Origin: Cladobotryum mycophilum
Lineage: Eukaryota; Ascomycota; Sordariomycetes; Hypocreales; Hypocreaceae
Assembly (NCBI GenBank): GCA_036429605.1
Contig: CM071591.1
Coordinates: forward strand, 2,542,001 to 2,606,000
Reading direction: 5' to 3'
Length of the DNA: 64,000 nucleotides
Shown here: positions 1-12,200 of the stretch, in pieces
How the letters are laid out: each line of letters opens with the position of its first letter
Numbering within the stretch: the first letter of the stretch is position 1
Notes under the pieces: generated by a model
What the model was told of the DNA's origin: nothing
Databases searched by the model: none
Seen by the model: only the letters and a program-made list of their open reading frames with translations
Translations under genes and position numbers: made by a program

Positions 1-141
1 AGGACATGCGAATGGCCTCCATGCACCGCGACAACACGCTGCAGCAAGCACCTACAGTATCAATCCTCGGTCGAGCCCATGTACCCGATGAACTGGCCAT
101 GTGCTGGCGATGCTGGTTATGAAGATATGCCGCCAATGTAG
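1..141 (+). CDS. possible C-terminal end of a gene entering from the left
   Basis: Frame 1 is open from the window edge to a TAG at 139-141. It ends in a stretch rich in Met, Pro, Trp and Tyr (EPMYPMNWPCAGDAGYEDM) that reads more like protein than like chance translation. A possible splice acceptor (CCTACAG) ends at position 57, so the real last exon may begin at 58. Frame 3 also looks coding over its first 50 bases. No family is recognised. Only sequence to the left of the window can settle this. Confidence 0.25.
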   Translation, partial: RTCEWPPCTATTRCSKHLQYQSSVEPMYPMNWPCAGDAGYEDMPPM

Positions 142-3100
142 AAGGTGGGTTGGTAGCGATATCGGAGTTAACGGACGGGTATTCTTGGAAACGATACACG
201 CATCTGCATCGTACAACGCTGGACGAGAGCGCGCATTTGGAGTTTGGGTGTCAAGTCTTGATGTCGAAGGTAGAGTATCCGCGGATCAAGATTAAGAGAG
301 ATGGGAATTGCCAACTTGCACTGTATGGTTTGTTGTCTGTAGTTCATCGATCAATGCGAGAGAAGATGGTTGTTCATTCCATCTCCGTTTGGTTTGTCAT
401 GGAAACAACTAATAAGCTCGGTGATGAAGATAGTAGGAAGCAACACATGTAAAAAGAACAGCCTCAAAATGGATCGCGTGACTGAACAATGGCAAGCCCC
501 GGCTGTCAGATGGTGCTTGTTTTTAATGAACGTGTTTCTTGGCCAATAACTCCCGCATACTGACATGCTTGTGGCTTGATGTTGTGTTTGCGGGGGATAA
601 GAGATGGATTTGAGAACGAATATTGGCTGGACTGGGATGTTTCTGATGCAGAAAGCCTGGCCTGAGAAGCCATTGATTTGCTAGCGAACCGGATGAGAGG
701 CGGCTGACCCCCAACTTGATGCGACTTGGCGCGGGATTGGATGCACGCACAACGGCGTGAGGCGGATACTAAACCCGTTCTCGTTGACGATTGGTGTTTT
801 AATAGTAGGTTTCCTAGTTCGCCATAATATTGATATTGGGTCATTGTGTAATTTCAACCATGATAAGTCCAAAGTTGTAAAGGGAACCTTCCTCCATGTT
901 CCAGCCCTCAGCTTCGATATAGACTCAGTCAACACACACAAGGACAGCCATGATCCTTGGATACGGACAGACTTCGGCATCAAGGTGGGTCCCGGGATAT
1001 ATCGAGATCTCTCAAAGAACAAAAAATTGGGCATTTTTTTCTTGAGTCTTTCCAGCCTCCGCCTATTTCGCGGGCCAGGGAAAGCGGTCAACAACTGAGA
1101 CATGGCCGCCGCATGCATGGGGGTGTGGTTTTTTGATACCAGCATGATTAGCGTCGCTGCACTGTCTCAGTTTGTTCGATGTCGCGATTTACGGATCCAG
1201 GGTTTCTGCTTTGGCGAGATTTGACAAAGCACGTTTTGGGCCACCGGCAGCGGCATTTGCTTTGGGTCTCAAAATCATGATCCTTTGTGTTTGTATCAAA
1301 ACCTTAGTTGGACGTTTTTGTTGTTTGTTGGCTCAAATTGAAGCGTCATATCGTTTGGTTGGTAAATATCCTTGTCTCCTTTTGCCCCCCTCCTCTCCCT
1401 TCGATGAGGTCTCGGTGATCGACAGGTATTGCATACAGTCCTGGAAGGACATTCGGCACAGTTCTCGCTGTGACACGTAGACTGAGCTTGCCTGTGTTGG
1501 CTGATTCTGGCTCGCTGGGCGTGGAAACATGGCTTTTCATGTGCTGTTTGCTTGAATTTGCTGGGGTTGGTTGGCTTCAGCCGGTCCACCACCATCATCA
1601 TCACCCGCGACCTTCACACATGCGCATGCACATGCACATGCAGGATGATGGATAAAGTTTTGGTTACAGCAAGATCAACAGGCACTCCATAGTCCTGTAG
1701 GTAGCTTCGTCGTAGTTGTGGCCCCTCTCTCGGACCTTGTAACGGCTCCGTCCACGGAAATCGAAAATTAGTCTGAGCGGCTGGTTCACGATGGTCTATT
1801 ATAGTGCTATGCTTGTTTTTTACGCGGAATTGCGCCAAGGCTTTTCCAGGCGGTAGAGCAAGGCATCATCGTGATAAGAGGTCCAACCCGATAGCCTGGT
1901 TCAGGGAAAAGAAAATGAGCATGGTAATAAAAATAAAAATAAAAAACAAAAAAACAAGCGACTGTTTCGAGTTTGTTTGCCAAGGAATAATACTAGTTGG
2001 TATCCAAAAAAAGATGTGATGCAGCGGAAGGCCGGCCGATGACCTTGTTCACCTGGCTTCGGGACTGACACGTCGAGGGACGTGGGATCCAATTGATTCC
2101 ACAATAAAAGGGGCGAATGGTGTGTTTTCGTTTTGGCTGGATCAGCACGGCGGAGGAGCCCGATCTGGCGGTTTATGGGCGTACCAAGCCCGTGTGCCTG
2201 TATGCGTGTGCGCAAGTAGTGTGTTTGTGTACGTATGTGGTCGTTGGCATGTAAGAAATAAAATATGGGAGCTCGTATTCTGGCCAACTTTTAATTTTTC
2301 ACTCGATTCATGGAAGTTGCAATGGCGTGGCCTCGTCAGGGGATGATGACGTACAGGTGTTTCCAAAGAGAAGGAGCCCTGAAAGTTGGTTCCATACCTA
2401 CTTCCAGGTTACCTTTTAGGGAGTAGGGAGTAGGGAGCAGGGAGAAGCTACATCCACTGTAACAGCCAAGAAATAGTGGCCATTGTTGGATGCTTCGGTG
2501 CTTCGTATAGCGTTATAGGGGGTTCTGGCCACCCACTGCGGCAGTGACGGCACCTGAGACCCGAACCGAATAATGGACCATTGAAGGTAAAGATTCTCAG
2601 AGGAAGAAGAAAAGAAAAGAAAACACGCGGCAACGGCAAGCTTCTTGTCTCTTGTCAGACCCATGATCCGAGTTTTCCGATATGGATCAATCAATCGAGC
2701 AGTCAAGCAAGCAATTAGGTACAAGTACAATCAATCAGTGATGTGATGAATCAATGAATTCATCAATTTTCATCGAGAGTCACCGCCTTCTCCAACTCCA
2801 ACTTGCTCCCGGTCCGGACTCGAATCTATGGATCCCTCCATACCTTTAGCCTTGGAGTCTTGACGGGGAATTGCAGGTGAATTGGTTTTTGGGGGGACTT
2901 GCCGTGCCGCGGTTACCTCACCGGACGCCCGTCTTCTGCACTCCAGTTAATTCGCTTGCTCTCGTTTCTCTACTTCATTCACCAAGGTTTCATTCCGAAC
3001 GCATGTGTCTCTCTTCTTGGGGTGAATGAGTGAATGATTGTCGGCCCATACGAAGGAGTGCAACCTCAATGGCATTGGCTAGAAGCGCTTTGGTAACTTG

Positions 3101-3384
3101 ATTTAATATGGACAGAGTACGCCGTGGCGCTGGCAAGCAGACAAGGTAAAGGATCTGTCTTGTTTTCGTTACTGTTGTCTTACATGTTAATGACTACTGC
3201 TAGTATAATGCCTCAGTATCCAAAGGCATCCAACACACATAGACAGACAAGTCGAGTAAGTAGTAACAAAGACATCGAACACAGCAAGCAAACAGCAACA
3301 AACCCGAAGCGGCAAGTTGGGAAAATGTGAGATGTGAGAAATTCCTTCCATGCATTCCGCCAGAAGCTAATCAAGTCCCTACTT

Positions 3385-3415
<31 letters not shown>
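3385..3415. repeat. (TTGC)n tetranucleotide microsatellite
   Basis: About eight tandem copies of TTGC/GCTT lie in the non-coding stretch upstream of the cyclin gene. Confidence 0.95.
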
Positions 3416-3421
<6 letters not shown>

Positions 3422-3653
3422 TAGCAACAAGGTATACACATGCTAATTAATGCAGGTGTTTCTTACAGTCCTTTTTCCTCTAAAGGAGGGGGGGTACATA
3501 CTCGTTGGATTGGATTGGAGTGGATTCGGATTGGATTTTCCAAAACCACCAACGCCGCCCTCGTTTTCAACCCTTGCATTCCCTGTTTGGCTGTCCTTGG
3601 CTACAGCACCCAACCCTTGGCTTCCTTGGCTTGGCTCTCTCCCCATCTCCCCT

Positions 3654-3703
3654 TGGGTGGTGGTAGTGGTGGTAGTGGTGGTGGTAATAGTGGTGGTGGT
3701 GGT
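3654..3703. repeat. GGT/GTA-rich degenerate trinucleotide block
   Basis: An imperfect array of GGT with interspersed AGT and AAT units. It creates long but meaningless Val/Gly and Thr open frames on both strands. Confidence 0.9.
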
Positions 3704-3948
3704 CTCCAGGGCTGGCTTTGCTTGGCCAACTAAAACTGGCCCATGGCTAGCCGGGGGTTTCCAGGGACTCTTCTTCTGGGCGTTGCAGGCGTGCAGTGTA
3801 ATTCTTTTTAGGGGCGTTTCCACCCACCCATCCCCACCAAGTCCACTGAACTTGACCCACCACACTCCCTGTCTTGGCACTGCCTCCACCACCGTGGGCC
3901 ACCGTGGTCAGCGCTTCTGCGACTCAGCCTTATTCCCAGGCCAGGGAA

Positions 3949-4032
3949 GAGGAAGAAGAAGAAGAAGAAGAAGAAGAAGACCAAGCAAACAAGCAAGCAA
4001 GCGAAGCTCCTACACACACACACACACACACA
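3949..4032. repeat. (GAA)n and (CA)n microsatellites
   Basis: A run of about ten GAA triplets (about 3949-3981) is followed 30 bases later by about ten CA dinucleotides (4013-4032). Both are purine- or CA-rich tracts in the upstream region of the cyclin gene. Confidence 0.9.
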
Positions 4033-4536
4033 TGCTTGCTTGTTGTCCTAGCACCGTTTTGGGCCGGTTCCAGCTGGGCTACTGGTTTGTTTGATGGATG
4101 CCCGGATGGCACAGATACATATAGGGGACCAACTCACCGACCTCCATCCCATCCTCCCCTCTGTCGTGCTCCTGCTCCCTCTGTTTATTCTTTGTTCTCC
4201 ATGTTAAGAAGTTTTGTTTGCTCAGTGACAAAGACACAAACAAACAAACAAAAGCTGCTCGCGTGATCAGCATCATCTCCCACCACCACTACTACCACTA
4301 CGGATCGGACTCATCGACGCAAGTACCTCTACTACCTCTGCTACTACAACTAGTACCCACAGGGCAATACGAGATATCCAAGGGGAGAGAAAAAAACAAC
4401 AACAACAACAGAACAAAATTAAATAAACAAAAAGGAGAATCTGAATCCTTAAGAAAAGCCATGAGAAATACCTCTATCCACCATCCATCATACACAGTTA
4501 GAAGCGTGGCAGTAGACACAGCACCCCGACGACAAA

Positions 4537-5518
4537 ATGCAGCGCAGCAGCAACAGAGCTGGTGGCCTTCGCTTTGCAGGTGATGAAGCCGGAGGACTTG
4601 ACGATGGCGACGACTATGGGTACCTGAACTTTACCTACAGGCCGCTATCACGACTGCCCACACCGCCCCCTACGCTGAACAAGGATTCGAGCCTCGACGA
4701 CCAGTCGCTCCTCCATTTGGAGCTTCTAGGTGACGGAGAATCTCTGAGTCCCAAATTTAGAGGTAATTTTCTTCTCTCTTTCTACTGAACGGGGATTTCA
4801 AATTCAAATTCAAATTCAATTGCTGACTTGTGGATTTTTTCTATATTCTGACAGGCCCCGCCATCCACCTCGTCAACCTCATTCCTTCAGCAGCCTCCTT
4901 TGCCAATGCCTCGGTTCCTTTTGTCCAGGCTATGCTCGCCAGAGCTGAGCTGCCCATCGAAACCGTAGCGCTGGCCGTCTGCATCCTCGACAGCCTCGAC
5001 TCCAAATTCGGTCGCAAGTGGCGCCTCGCATGCCCCCTCAACGTCGACGACCTCACATCTCCAACAACAGCAACAGTCGCTTCGCCCTCTTCCTTCACCA
5101 AGCGGCACTCCCTCCCCTCACGCCGCACCGCACCGCCCATCGACAGATTCACATCGACTCGGTCCGCCCCGAAATCATCATCCTCGCCGCCCTCGTCATC
5201 GCCGCAAAGTTCACACAGGACCTGCAGGAGCCTCCGCAGTTTTATCGCATCGCGTGGGGGCGCAGCATGTGGTCCAACGAGCAGCTCAACGTCACCGAGC
5301 GCTGCATAATGGAGAGTTTGGATTACCGCATCATGCCGCTGTGCGACGAGGACTGCCTCACCGATGCCATGGTCGACATGCAGCTGGCCGGCCGCCTCGA
5401 CCAAACGGGCTGTTCCCGATGGGACGTGCCACGAGAGCCTACGCCTCCGGACAGTCTTGCTGGCAGCGAGTGTGAATTCGTTCCTGGCCACCACCGCTCA
5501 AAGACGACCTATGCGTGA
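4537..5518 (+). CDS. cyclin-box protein (Pho85-type/PCL-like cyclin candidate), one frame break
   Basis: Likely regulatory subunit of a cyclin-dependent kinase. Exon 1 is 4537-4762. Intron 1 (4763-4854, GTAATT...ACAG) contains a CAAATT-type tandem repeat, and coding resumes at 4855 in phase. The cyclin-box core is visible as LPIETVALAVCILDSLDS, then PEIIILAALVIAAKFTQD, then ERCIMESLDYRIMPLCDED. The first helix and the AALVIAAKF helix lie in different frames. Adding one base to the C run at 5114-5117 joins them and gives 296 residues. A 71-nt intron (5076-5146) with a poor GTCGCT donor would also restore frame, giving 272 residues. The start is the first ATG of the frame after an A-rich leader. 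The cyclin assignment is firm; the Pcl/Clg subgroup is an inference. Confidence 0.8.
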
Positions 5519-6219
5519 GCGATGCGAATATCAAGATTCCCGACAAAAGGGAAAGAGAAAGGAAAAAAAACCAAATTTAATTGGCGACATGGAAGGAGGA
5601 ATGAACATATCATGACGATGATGTCTTATTTACTTTTTTAATATTTGCTGAGCACATATCATAAGCATACTTTTACGGCGTTTTGGTCATACGAAAGCAA
5701 AAATTAAAGGGGGGCACGCACACACAGGGGGGAGAATAAGCGATGAAGCATGTTGCATGGTTGCATTTTTTTCATGCGTTTTTGCCCCCACAATGTTATG
5801 CATCATAGCTTTGGTTGAGAGCATTTTATTCTCCCCCCTTGGAGGGCATCGTCTTGTTGGCGCGGGCATATTTGTTTGTTTGTCCCTTTTTCTCATTGCA
5901 AAACTACCTGGAGGAGGCGTATTCATGGCTTGGACACTTGGGTCTCCTTTAGAGGAACTTGGGATAAAAGGTGTTTTTTATTATTATTATTTTTTATTTG
6001 GTTTGAACTGGATCTAGGAAAAATTCTTTGGGAGGGCGAGGGGGAAGGATATCTGTTTATCTAGTACATACAGCATATTTTAATTTAGTTTTCATTCAAT
6101 GGCAATTTTTTTTGTCTATTGCTATATATGTCCTTCTATCCTAATAGATGTGTATGGATCTATCCTAATAGATATACTATGTGCTCGATGAACGAAACAG
6201 CCTTGGATATAAGGGGGAC
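5519..6219. other. intergenic, convergent 3' ends
   Basis: Region between the convergent ends of the cyclin and pyridoxamine oxidase genes. It is T-rich with no coding signal and presumably contains both polyadenylation regions. I see no structured element. Confidence 0.6.
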
Positions 6220-6970
6220 TCATGGGCTCAGCCTTTCCAACTTCCACTTGGCCTCTTCACCCTCACCCCCTTCCCACTCATACACAAACCTATCGTGCAG
6301 TCTACTATCCCTCCCCTGCCAAAACTCGACCCGCCTGGGTATAATCCTCAGCCCGCCCCAAAACTCCGGCACGGGGATCCTCTCCTCCCCCTCAAACCTC
6401 TTTTCCGTCTCCGCCACCCACCCCTCCAGCTGTCTCCTCCCGTCGTCCTTGCCATCTGCGTCGCCGTCGCCGTTATGGGGCCGGAGCACCTGGCTCTGCC
6501 TGCTCGCCCAGGCACCGATCCTGCTGCCCCTCACCCGCGTGTCAAAGTAGTTCTGGCTCTCCTCCCTGGTGTTCCTCTCCGTGACGCCCTCGACGCGGAC
6601 CTGCCTCTGGAGGGCACCCCAGTAGAAGACCAGCGAGGCGTGCGGGTTGCTCGCCAGGTCGGCGGCCTTGCGCGAGGTGCCCAGGTTGGTGTAGACGACG
6701 AAACCCTCCCTGGTGTCGAGCTCCTTGAGGTAGACCATGCGGGCGGACACCCGCCCCGAGGGGAGCTCGGCGGTGGACAAGGTGCAGGCCTCGGGCTGGG
6801 CGATGGAAGGGGTGGACTGGGCCTGGGAGAACCAGGCGTGGAACTGGGGGATGGGGGAGGAAGGGTGGAGGGAGGAGCGGGAGAGGGAGGAGAGGGTGAA
6901 TTGGTCGGCTTGGCCGTGGGGGTTGTGGCCTGCCGGGGCGACTGTTTATTTATTATTAGCATTTATTATT

Positions 6971-7022
<52 letters not shown>

Positions 7023-7162
7023 AATTCATCTCTCATCATGCGTATGTGGTAAGACGTTGAGATGAGTCAGAGAAACCAAGAGTTGGTGATTGATTGATGA
7101 GGGGGTGAGCGAGCCTGCTTACATATGAGCTTTTCTCCCTCGGGGGTAGTAAACAGGGCCAT
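6220..7162 (-). CDS. PDX3: pyridoxamine 5'-phosphate oxidase
   Basis: FMN enzyme that oxidises pyridoxamine or pyridoxine 5'-phosphate to pyridoxal 5'-phosphate in vitamin B6 salvage. Exon 1 (7123-7162) encodes the first 13 codons plus one base. After a 181-nt intron (6942-7122, GTAAGC...ACAG), exon 2 (6220-6941) encodes the rest, 253 residues in all. Diagnostic motifs in order: HNPHGQADQFT near the N-terminus, SGRVSARMVYLKELD (FMN/PLP contacts), YTNLGTSRKAADL, FYWGALQRQVRVEG, RGSRIGAWASRQS, and a C-terminal block WGGLRIIPRRVEFWQG followed by SRLHDR. An Asp/Gly-rich insert of about 20 residues follows GAWASRQS. The intron carries a TA/TG microsatellite. The ATG used is the only one in frame that gives a start compatible with the splice. 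Identification is secure. Confidence 0.95.
6970..7018. repeat. compound (TA)n-(TG)n microsatellite inside the PDX3 intron
   Basis: Ten TA units (6971-6990) run directly into fourteen TG units (6991-7018). The whole tract lies within the intron of the pyridoxamine oxidase gene and accounts for its unusual length. Confidence 0.97.
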
Positions 7163-7940
7163 TCTAGCAGTCGAAAGGAAGAATCTCGCGCGGGTGAGTC
7201 TCATTTACGGGGGTGTATTTCTTCTTCTTCTTTCTTTCTTTTTTACTGAAAGAGCATGAAGGGGGGAATAATATGGAAGTGAGGTATGGATCAAAAAAAG
7301 ATCGTGGGGGTTTGAGGTTTGGTGGCATGTTTTTTGTTTGGTTGGTGGGGGGGGGAGGGAGCATTTGCATGACGAATTTGGCAGACATCGTCCCGATTTG
7401 GTAATTGCCTCAGAACTACGGAGCAGACACACACACGCACACACAAACTCACAGTATGATTGCGCTGGGAGAACCAAAACACGCACTCTTGATGAAAGTC
7501 GTTTACGTACATGATGTAATAAATAAAATCAATTACATAAATTCAATGACGAATCCTAAGAATAAAAGAAGACGTATACTTGTAAGAATTGAACAAGAGA
7601 TGTATATCACAGTATATGTATATATGCATATATATCTGTTATTGCCTTGAGCTGAAGATGGAAGGAAAAGAGTACCGTTATTATAAACACCGGGGGGTTT
7701 TGGGGGTTGGGGGTTTGTTCAGGGTCTCTATATTTGATCGGCTTTTATTGATTTCTTTCATTGCAAGAAGCGTCAAGTCTGTATGATATCCAAACGCCAG
7801 GAAAGGACATTTCAAAGACTTGATGGCTATAAGTTTAAGAACTGCCTAGTATGAATCTATAACTTGCTTCATAATCGGGATATCCGCCCCAACAACTACC
7901 ATAAAGCATAGGGAAATTACTTCAACCTCTACCACCTCTT

Positions 7941-7963
7941 CAGCTCAGCTCAGCTCAGCTCAG
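7941..7963. repeat. (CAGCT)n pentanucleotide repeat
   Basis: Four and a half tandem copies of CAGCT in intergenic DNA. Confidence 0.9.
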
Positions 7964-8764
7964 CAACGCCTCACATTCACAACTTTGCCCACCATTGCCG
8001 CCTCTAACCGCACCTATAACATAGATAGATATCCAAGCTTCTGACGATCCCAACCACCCGAGATAAACAAACATGCATGCAGCTTCAAAACCATCCCGTG
8101 TTCTCAGCTTTTAGATTGCTACAGTATATAAATAAAGAACTGTAATCTCAGAAGCCACCATTTTTCACAGCCTATATGTAAGCTTATTCCCCTTCCCGCC
8201 TAAGCCTCACAACACAAAACAAAACCAAAAACAAAAAGTATGAATGAATGAAAAAAGGGGCGCGCCCAAGTTGGCTTGCCAAGGCGACATCTACAAGTTA
8301 TGTTACTTGTTATAATACAGCAAGTAGTAGGGAGGGATGCCTGTTAACAGATCAACTACAAGCATGTGCCCGGCATAATCTACGTCTACCTAAGCCACAC
8401 TCTCTCCTACTTGTGCTCGCACTATTCATGGATTGTCATCATTATCCCTCGACCATTTCGGGACAACACGCTTTCGCTCTGGGCCTTTCAAAAATTTTTT
8501 TTTTACAAAAAAGGAAAAAAGTGAAATACGAGAAATGACTGATGAAAGGCGTTCAAAGTTGGTAAATGGCTCGGGTCTTACCACTTCCGATGCACATAAG
8601 ATGAAGCACCACCACCCCCCCCCCTTTCTACCCCCGAATAATACTACCGAGTTGGTCCGTAGGTTACACTGAAGTCTTACCGAGTACTTTTCTAGAAATA
8701 CCTACTAGGCAGTCTAGTAGCTTTGAATGCCTCAGCGCAGTGTCATACAAATCACACGATACGC

Positions 8765-8850
8765 AGGCAACACGACACAAGACATGACACAACACACGAC
8801 ACATAATACACGACACATAACACACACACGACACACAAAACACATACGTA
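8765..8850. repeat. degenerate ACACGACACAA minisatellite
   Basis: Successive variants of an 11-12 base A/C/G unit (ACACGACAC...) are repeated imperfectly about seven times. It lies some 370 bases beyond the stop codon of the CPSase/ATCase gene. Confidence 0.75.
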
Positions 8851-9221
8851 AAACAAGATATACAAATATATTGGGTATCAAATGCCAATCCATGGCTTAA
8901 CACATACGTGAGTACGTATACCTGCGCACTGCACCAGTTCACGCAGTTTTTAAAATCTATACGCCAAAAAAATAAAACACCAAAATAAACGCCAAATTCC
9001 CCCGAGTCATGAGAATACGGGAATATTTTAGGACGTTTCTCTCTATCTTCAAAACGTCCGCACATAGAATCTATATCTTCCTCCTCCTTTTTTTTTGTCC
9101 TTCTTCCCCCAAAACACCCTGTTGTGTGTGGTTCATTTCTCCTGATATCAATCCGTTACATTTTTCACCCAACCCATTCCATGGCTCTCAATATTGTTCG
9201 ACAAAAGCTCGTGAGAAAATC

Positions 9222-12200
9222 TTACGAACTCGCCATAACAAGCGCCAGCAGTGCCATTCTGCAGTAAAGTCCATATCGCATCTGTGATCTCGAATTAGTA
9301 ATGAAACACCCATAATCACATGGCCCTGTACTTACCTGTCTAAAGTAGGCAGCCCTCTGATCAAAGTCCACCTCTTCGGCAATCTCCTCATTTCTCGGAA
9401 GAGGATGCATAACCACCATCGAGCTCTTAGCATTCTTGAGGGTAGCATTGTCGATACGGTAAGAGCTCCTGACAGCCTCGTACGCCGCCTCGCTCTCGAA
9501 CCGCTCCTTTTGCACGCGCGTGCAGTACAGCACATCGCTCTGCGCCAGAATTTCTGGTGTCAAAGTCTCCGATTCGGACAGGAGCTGACCGGCGGCCACA
9601 AGTTGCTCCCTGACCTTAGCAGGGAGACCAAGACCCTTGGGAGACACAAGCTGAACCTTGACCTGGTAGTGCTGGAGAAGATAGACAAGAGAGTGAACTG
9701 GTCTTCCATACAATAAATCACCGATGAATGTAATGGTCAACCCCTGGACAGTACCGAGTTCTTCTCGAATGGTATACAGATCCAAGAATGCCTGAGTTGG
9801 GTGCTCCTTGCTACCATTGCCCCCGTTAATCACGGGAACAGGGCTGTACTTGGCGGCAATGTCGACCGACTTCTCGTCAGGGTGTCGCAGAACTACGGCA
9901 TCTCCGTAGCAAGCCAACGTCCTCAGGGTATCCTGCAGCGTCTCGCCCTTTTGAACAGACGAGGTCGAGGTCGAAATGGCAATGGTACGGCCGCCCAGGC
10001 GCTGCATAGCGGCATCAAACGAGGCCGAGGTTCTGGTGGAAGGCTCATAGAACATGGTGCACAAGAGACGTCCGCGCAGAATGTCTAGGACACCTTCGCG
10101 CTGGACACCAAGGCGCATCTCCTGAGCTACAGTGAAAAGCAAGTGCAGGTCGGCTCTTGAGATCGACTTCACTGACAGTACGTGGGACTTCCTAAAGGAC
10201 GAGGGCTGAGACAGCAACTGTTGGATTGAGGAGCGAGATGCTGGCTGTAGTTGAAGTGGTAGTCCCAGTTCGTCCACCGCACCTCCTAGTCTAGCGGGAG
10301 AAGCCAGTGCATCGTGGAATCTGTGTGAAGTCATGGGGCTATGGAAAGCTGCCTGCTGTCTCAGCTTGGGGCTTTCTACGATGTGGGAGATCGAGTTCAG
10401 AGCGGGCTTCAAGGCGGGAGACATGGGAGCCTCTCGAGCAATACTGTGTGATGACATATCCTTGCCCTTTGGTAGTACTGATAAAACCTCACCATCCAGG
10501 CACACAGTCGTATCCTGGAAGATGACTCGGCGGACAGATCCACGCATCTTTCGGCCTTCAAATGGCGACCAAACAACAGTGGGTGTCACCTCGTAGGCGC
10601 GGTCGACCTCGACCTCGACGCTAGTGCCAGTCTGCTCATGAAGCTCAAAGATGTCCACGGGGTTCTGGTAGAGCTTGGTCTTGAGGTCATCTATGGTCAA
10701 CTTGCCTTCGGCCACGGACGTCAGAAGCAGCGGAAGGGCGTCTGCGATACCGAAAGATGCATCCACCTTGTGGCCTAGAGATGTAGCCAGCTGGTAAGGA
10801 AGGCTTCCAACAGAAAAGACATCAATGGTGCTCATGTACTCCCAGAGAGCGGCTTGATCCCTTGGAGTTGGGAGAAGACGGCCACATTCAGGGAGGTCCT
10901 TGGTAGATAGGTAGAGTGCGTAGATAGAAACATCACATGTGACTTGCAATCCCTTGGCCTTGCTTAGTGCAATCAGTCGGATATCGTCCTTGTTGGTGAC
11001 GGATGTGACGTGGATGCGGCGGTTGTGAAGGCTAGCCAGGAGCAGAATTGAGGCGAGATCGGTCAGCTTGGCATCGGTGACGATGACCTTGTGAGTTGGC
11101 CAAGAGTCAAAGTGAGCCGTGACAGCGGCAACCTTGCTAATGTTTCCGGACAAGTGGTTGAAAGGAATGAATAGCGAGCCAACCTCACCGGCGAGGCCGC
11201 TGATCTGACTCTCATTGTCCGATGTAGCGGAAACAGAAAAGTTGTAGTCACAGTAGTCACCGATCTTGCTGTTCTGCTGCGCAGCCCGGAGAGTGATTCC
11301 GTCGGTAATGGCTCCTTCCAAGCCAAGAGGCATGACGCGGACCATGCTGAAGCCAGAGGAGATGGATGCCTTGGTCACAGTCTCCATATCCTGACTGTTG
11401 GGAGAAACAAGACCAGGGATAAAGGCGGCGACATTGACCAACCCAGGCAGGACGACTGTTTTGTGGCTAGTCTGGTAATCGCGCTTTGAAACGCCAAGGG
11501 TAAAGTGCCTGGCAATGGCTTCGATAAGGATCTTGGCATTCTTGACGTTGGTAACCAGAGGAATCTGGTAATCAACGGCCATTCGTCGAGTCTGGTAACC
11601 CTTGCTCATGTAGTTGGCCGGTCGGCGGTACTTGTTGTTGGATGGCAAGTTGATGTAGAGGTCAATAGTGTTCTTGGCCAGATGCTGAGTCAGAGAGAAT
11701 TCAGAGCTCTTGTCTTCCTCCTTTCCAAGGACTTCCAGGAATTGAACCGGAACGCCGTGCTCTTGCAGGAAATCAGCTGTTCCAGCGGTGGCGAACAACT
11801 TGTATCCAATCTTCTGGAGCTTCTCAATCGATGGCAGCATCTCCTTCTTGTCCTTGTATGAACCAATGGAGAGAAGAATGTTCTTCTTGGGAATCTTGAA
11901 TCCGGTAGATAGAAGAGCCTTGAGGTATGCTTCGTTCTTGTCAATACCGAAGCAAGCGACTTCACCAGTTGAAGCCATTTCCACACCAAGAACGGGGTCA
12001 GCTCCGGACAGACGTGAGAAACTGAACTGAGGCACCTTGACACCGACACATTCAGGGGCGAGGTCGGTAGGAGGGTACTCTTGGAAAGGCTGACCCATGA
12101 TGGCCTTGGTAGCCATCTCAATCAAATCAACGCCCATGACCTTGGAAACGAAGGGGAATGAACGAGACGCACGAACGTTGCACTCAATCACCTTGATATC

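Larger units (their letters stand above)
142..4536. other. long gene-free stretch upstream of the cyclin gene
   Basis: No open frame here has convincing coding character. The stretch holds many simple repeats: GGGAGTA units near 2421-2446, (TTGC)n at 3385-3415, a GGT/GTA-rich block at 3654-3703, (GAA)n near 3949-3981, (CA)n at 4013-4032 and (AAC)n near 4394-4410. The last kilobase is AC- and CT-rich and probably includes the cyclin promoter and 5' leader. A non-coding RNA cannot be excluded. Confidence 0.6.
7163..9221. other. intergenic, about 2 kb
   Basis: Lies between the 5' end of the pyridoxamine oxidase gene and the 3' end of the CPSase/ATCase gene. It contains (CAGCT)n at 7941-7963, a C run near 8612-8622 and a degenerate ACACGACACAA array at about 8765-8850. 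No coding signal is seen on either strand. Confidence 0.6.

Noticed and set aside
3450..4094. 214-codon open frame on the plus strand
   Set aside because: It is generated by GGT, GAA and CA microsatellites; the residues are Val and Arg runs with no domain.
5076..5146. A 71-nt intron restoring the cyclin frame
   Set aside because: The GTCGCT donor is unlike every other intron in the window. One extra C at 5114-5117 gives a smoother protein and matches the break pattern elsewhere. Kept only as an alternative.
6181..7023. 280-codon frame opposite the pyridoxamine oxidase
   Set aside because: Antisense shadow of a C-ending-codon gene; the motifs are all on the minus strand.
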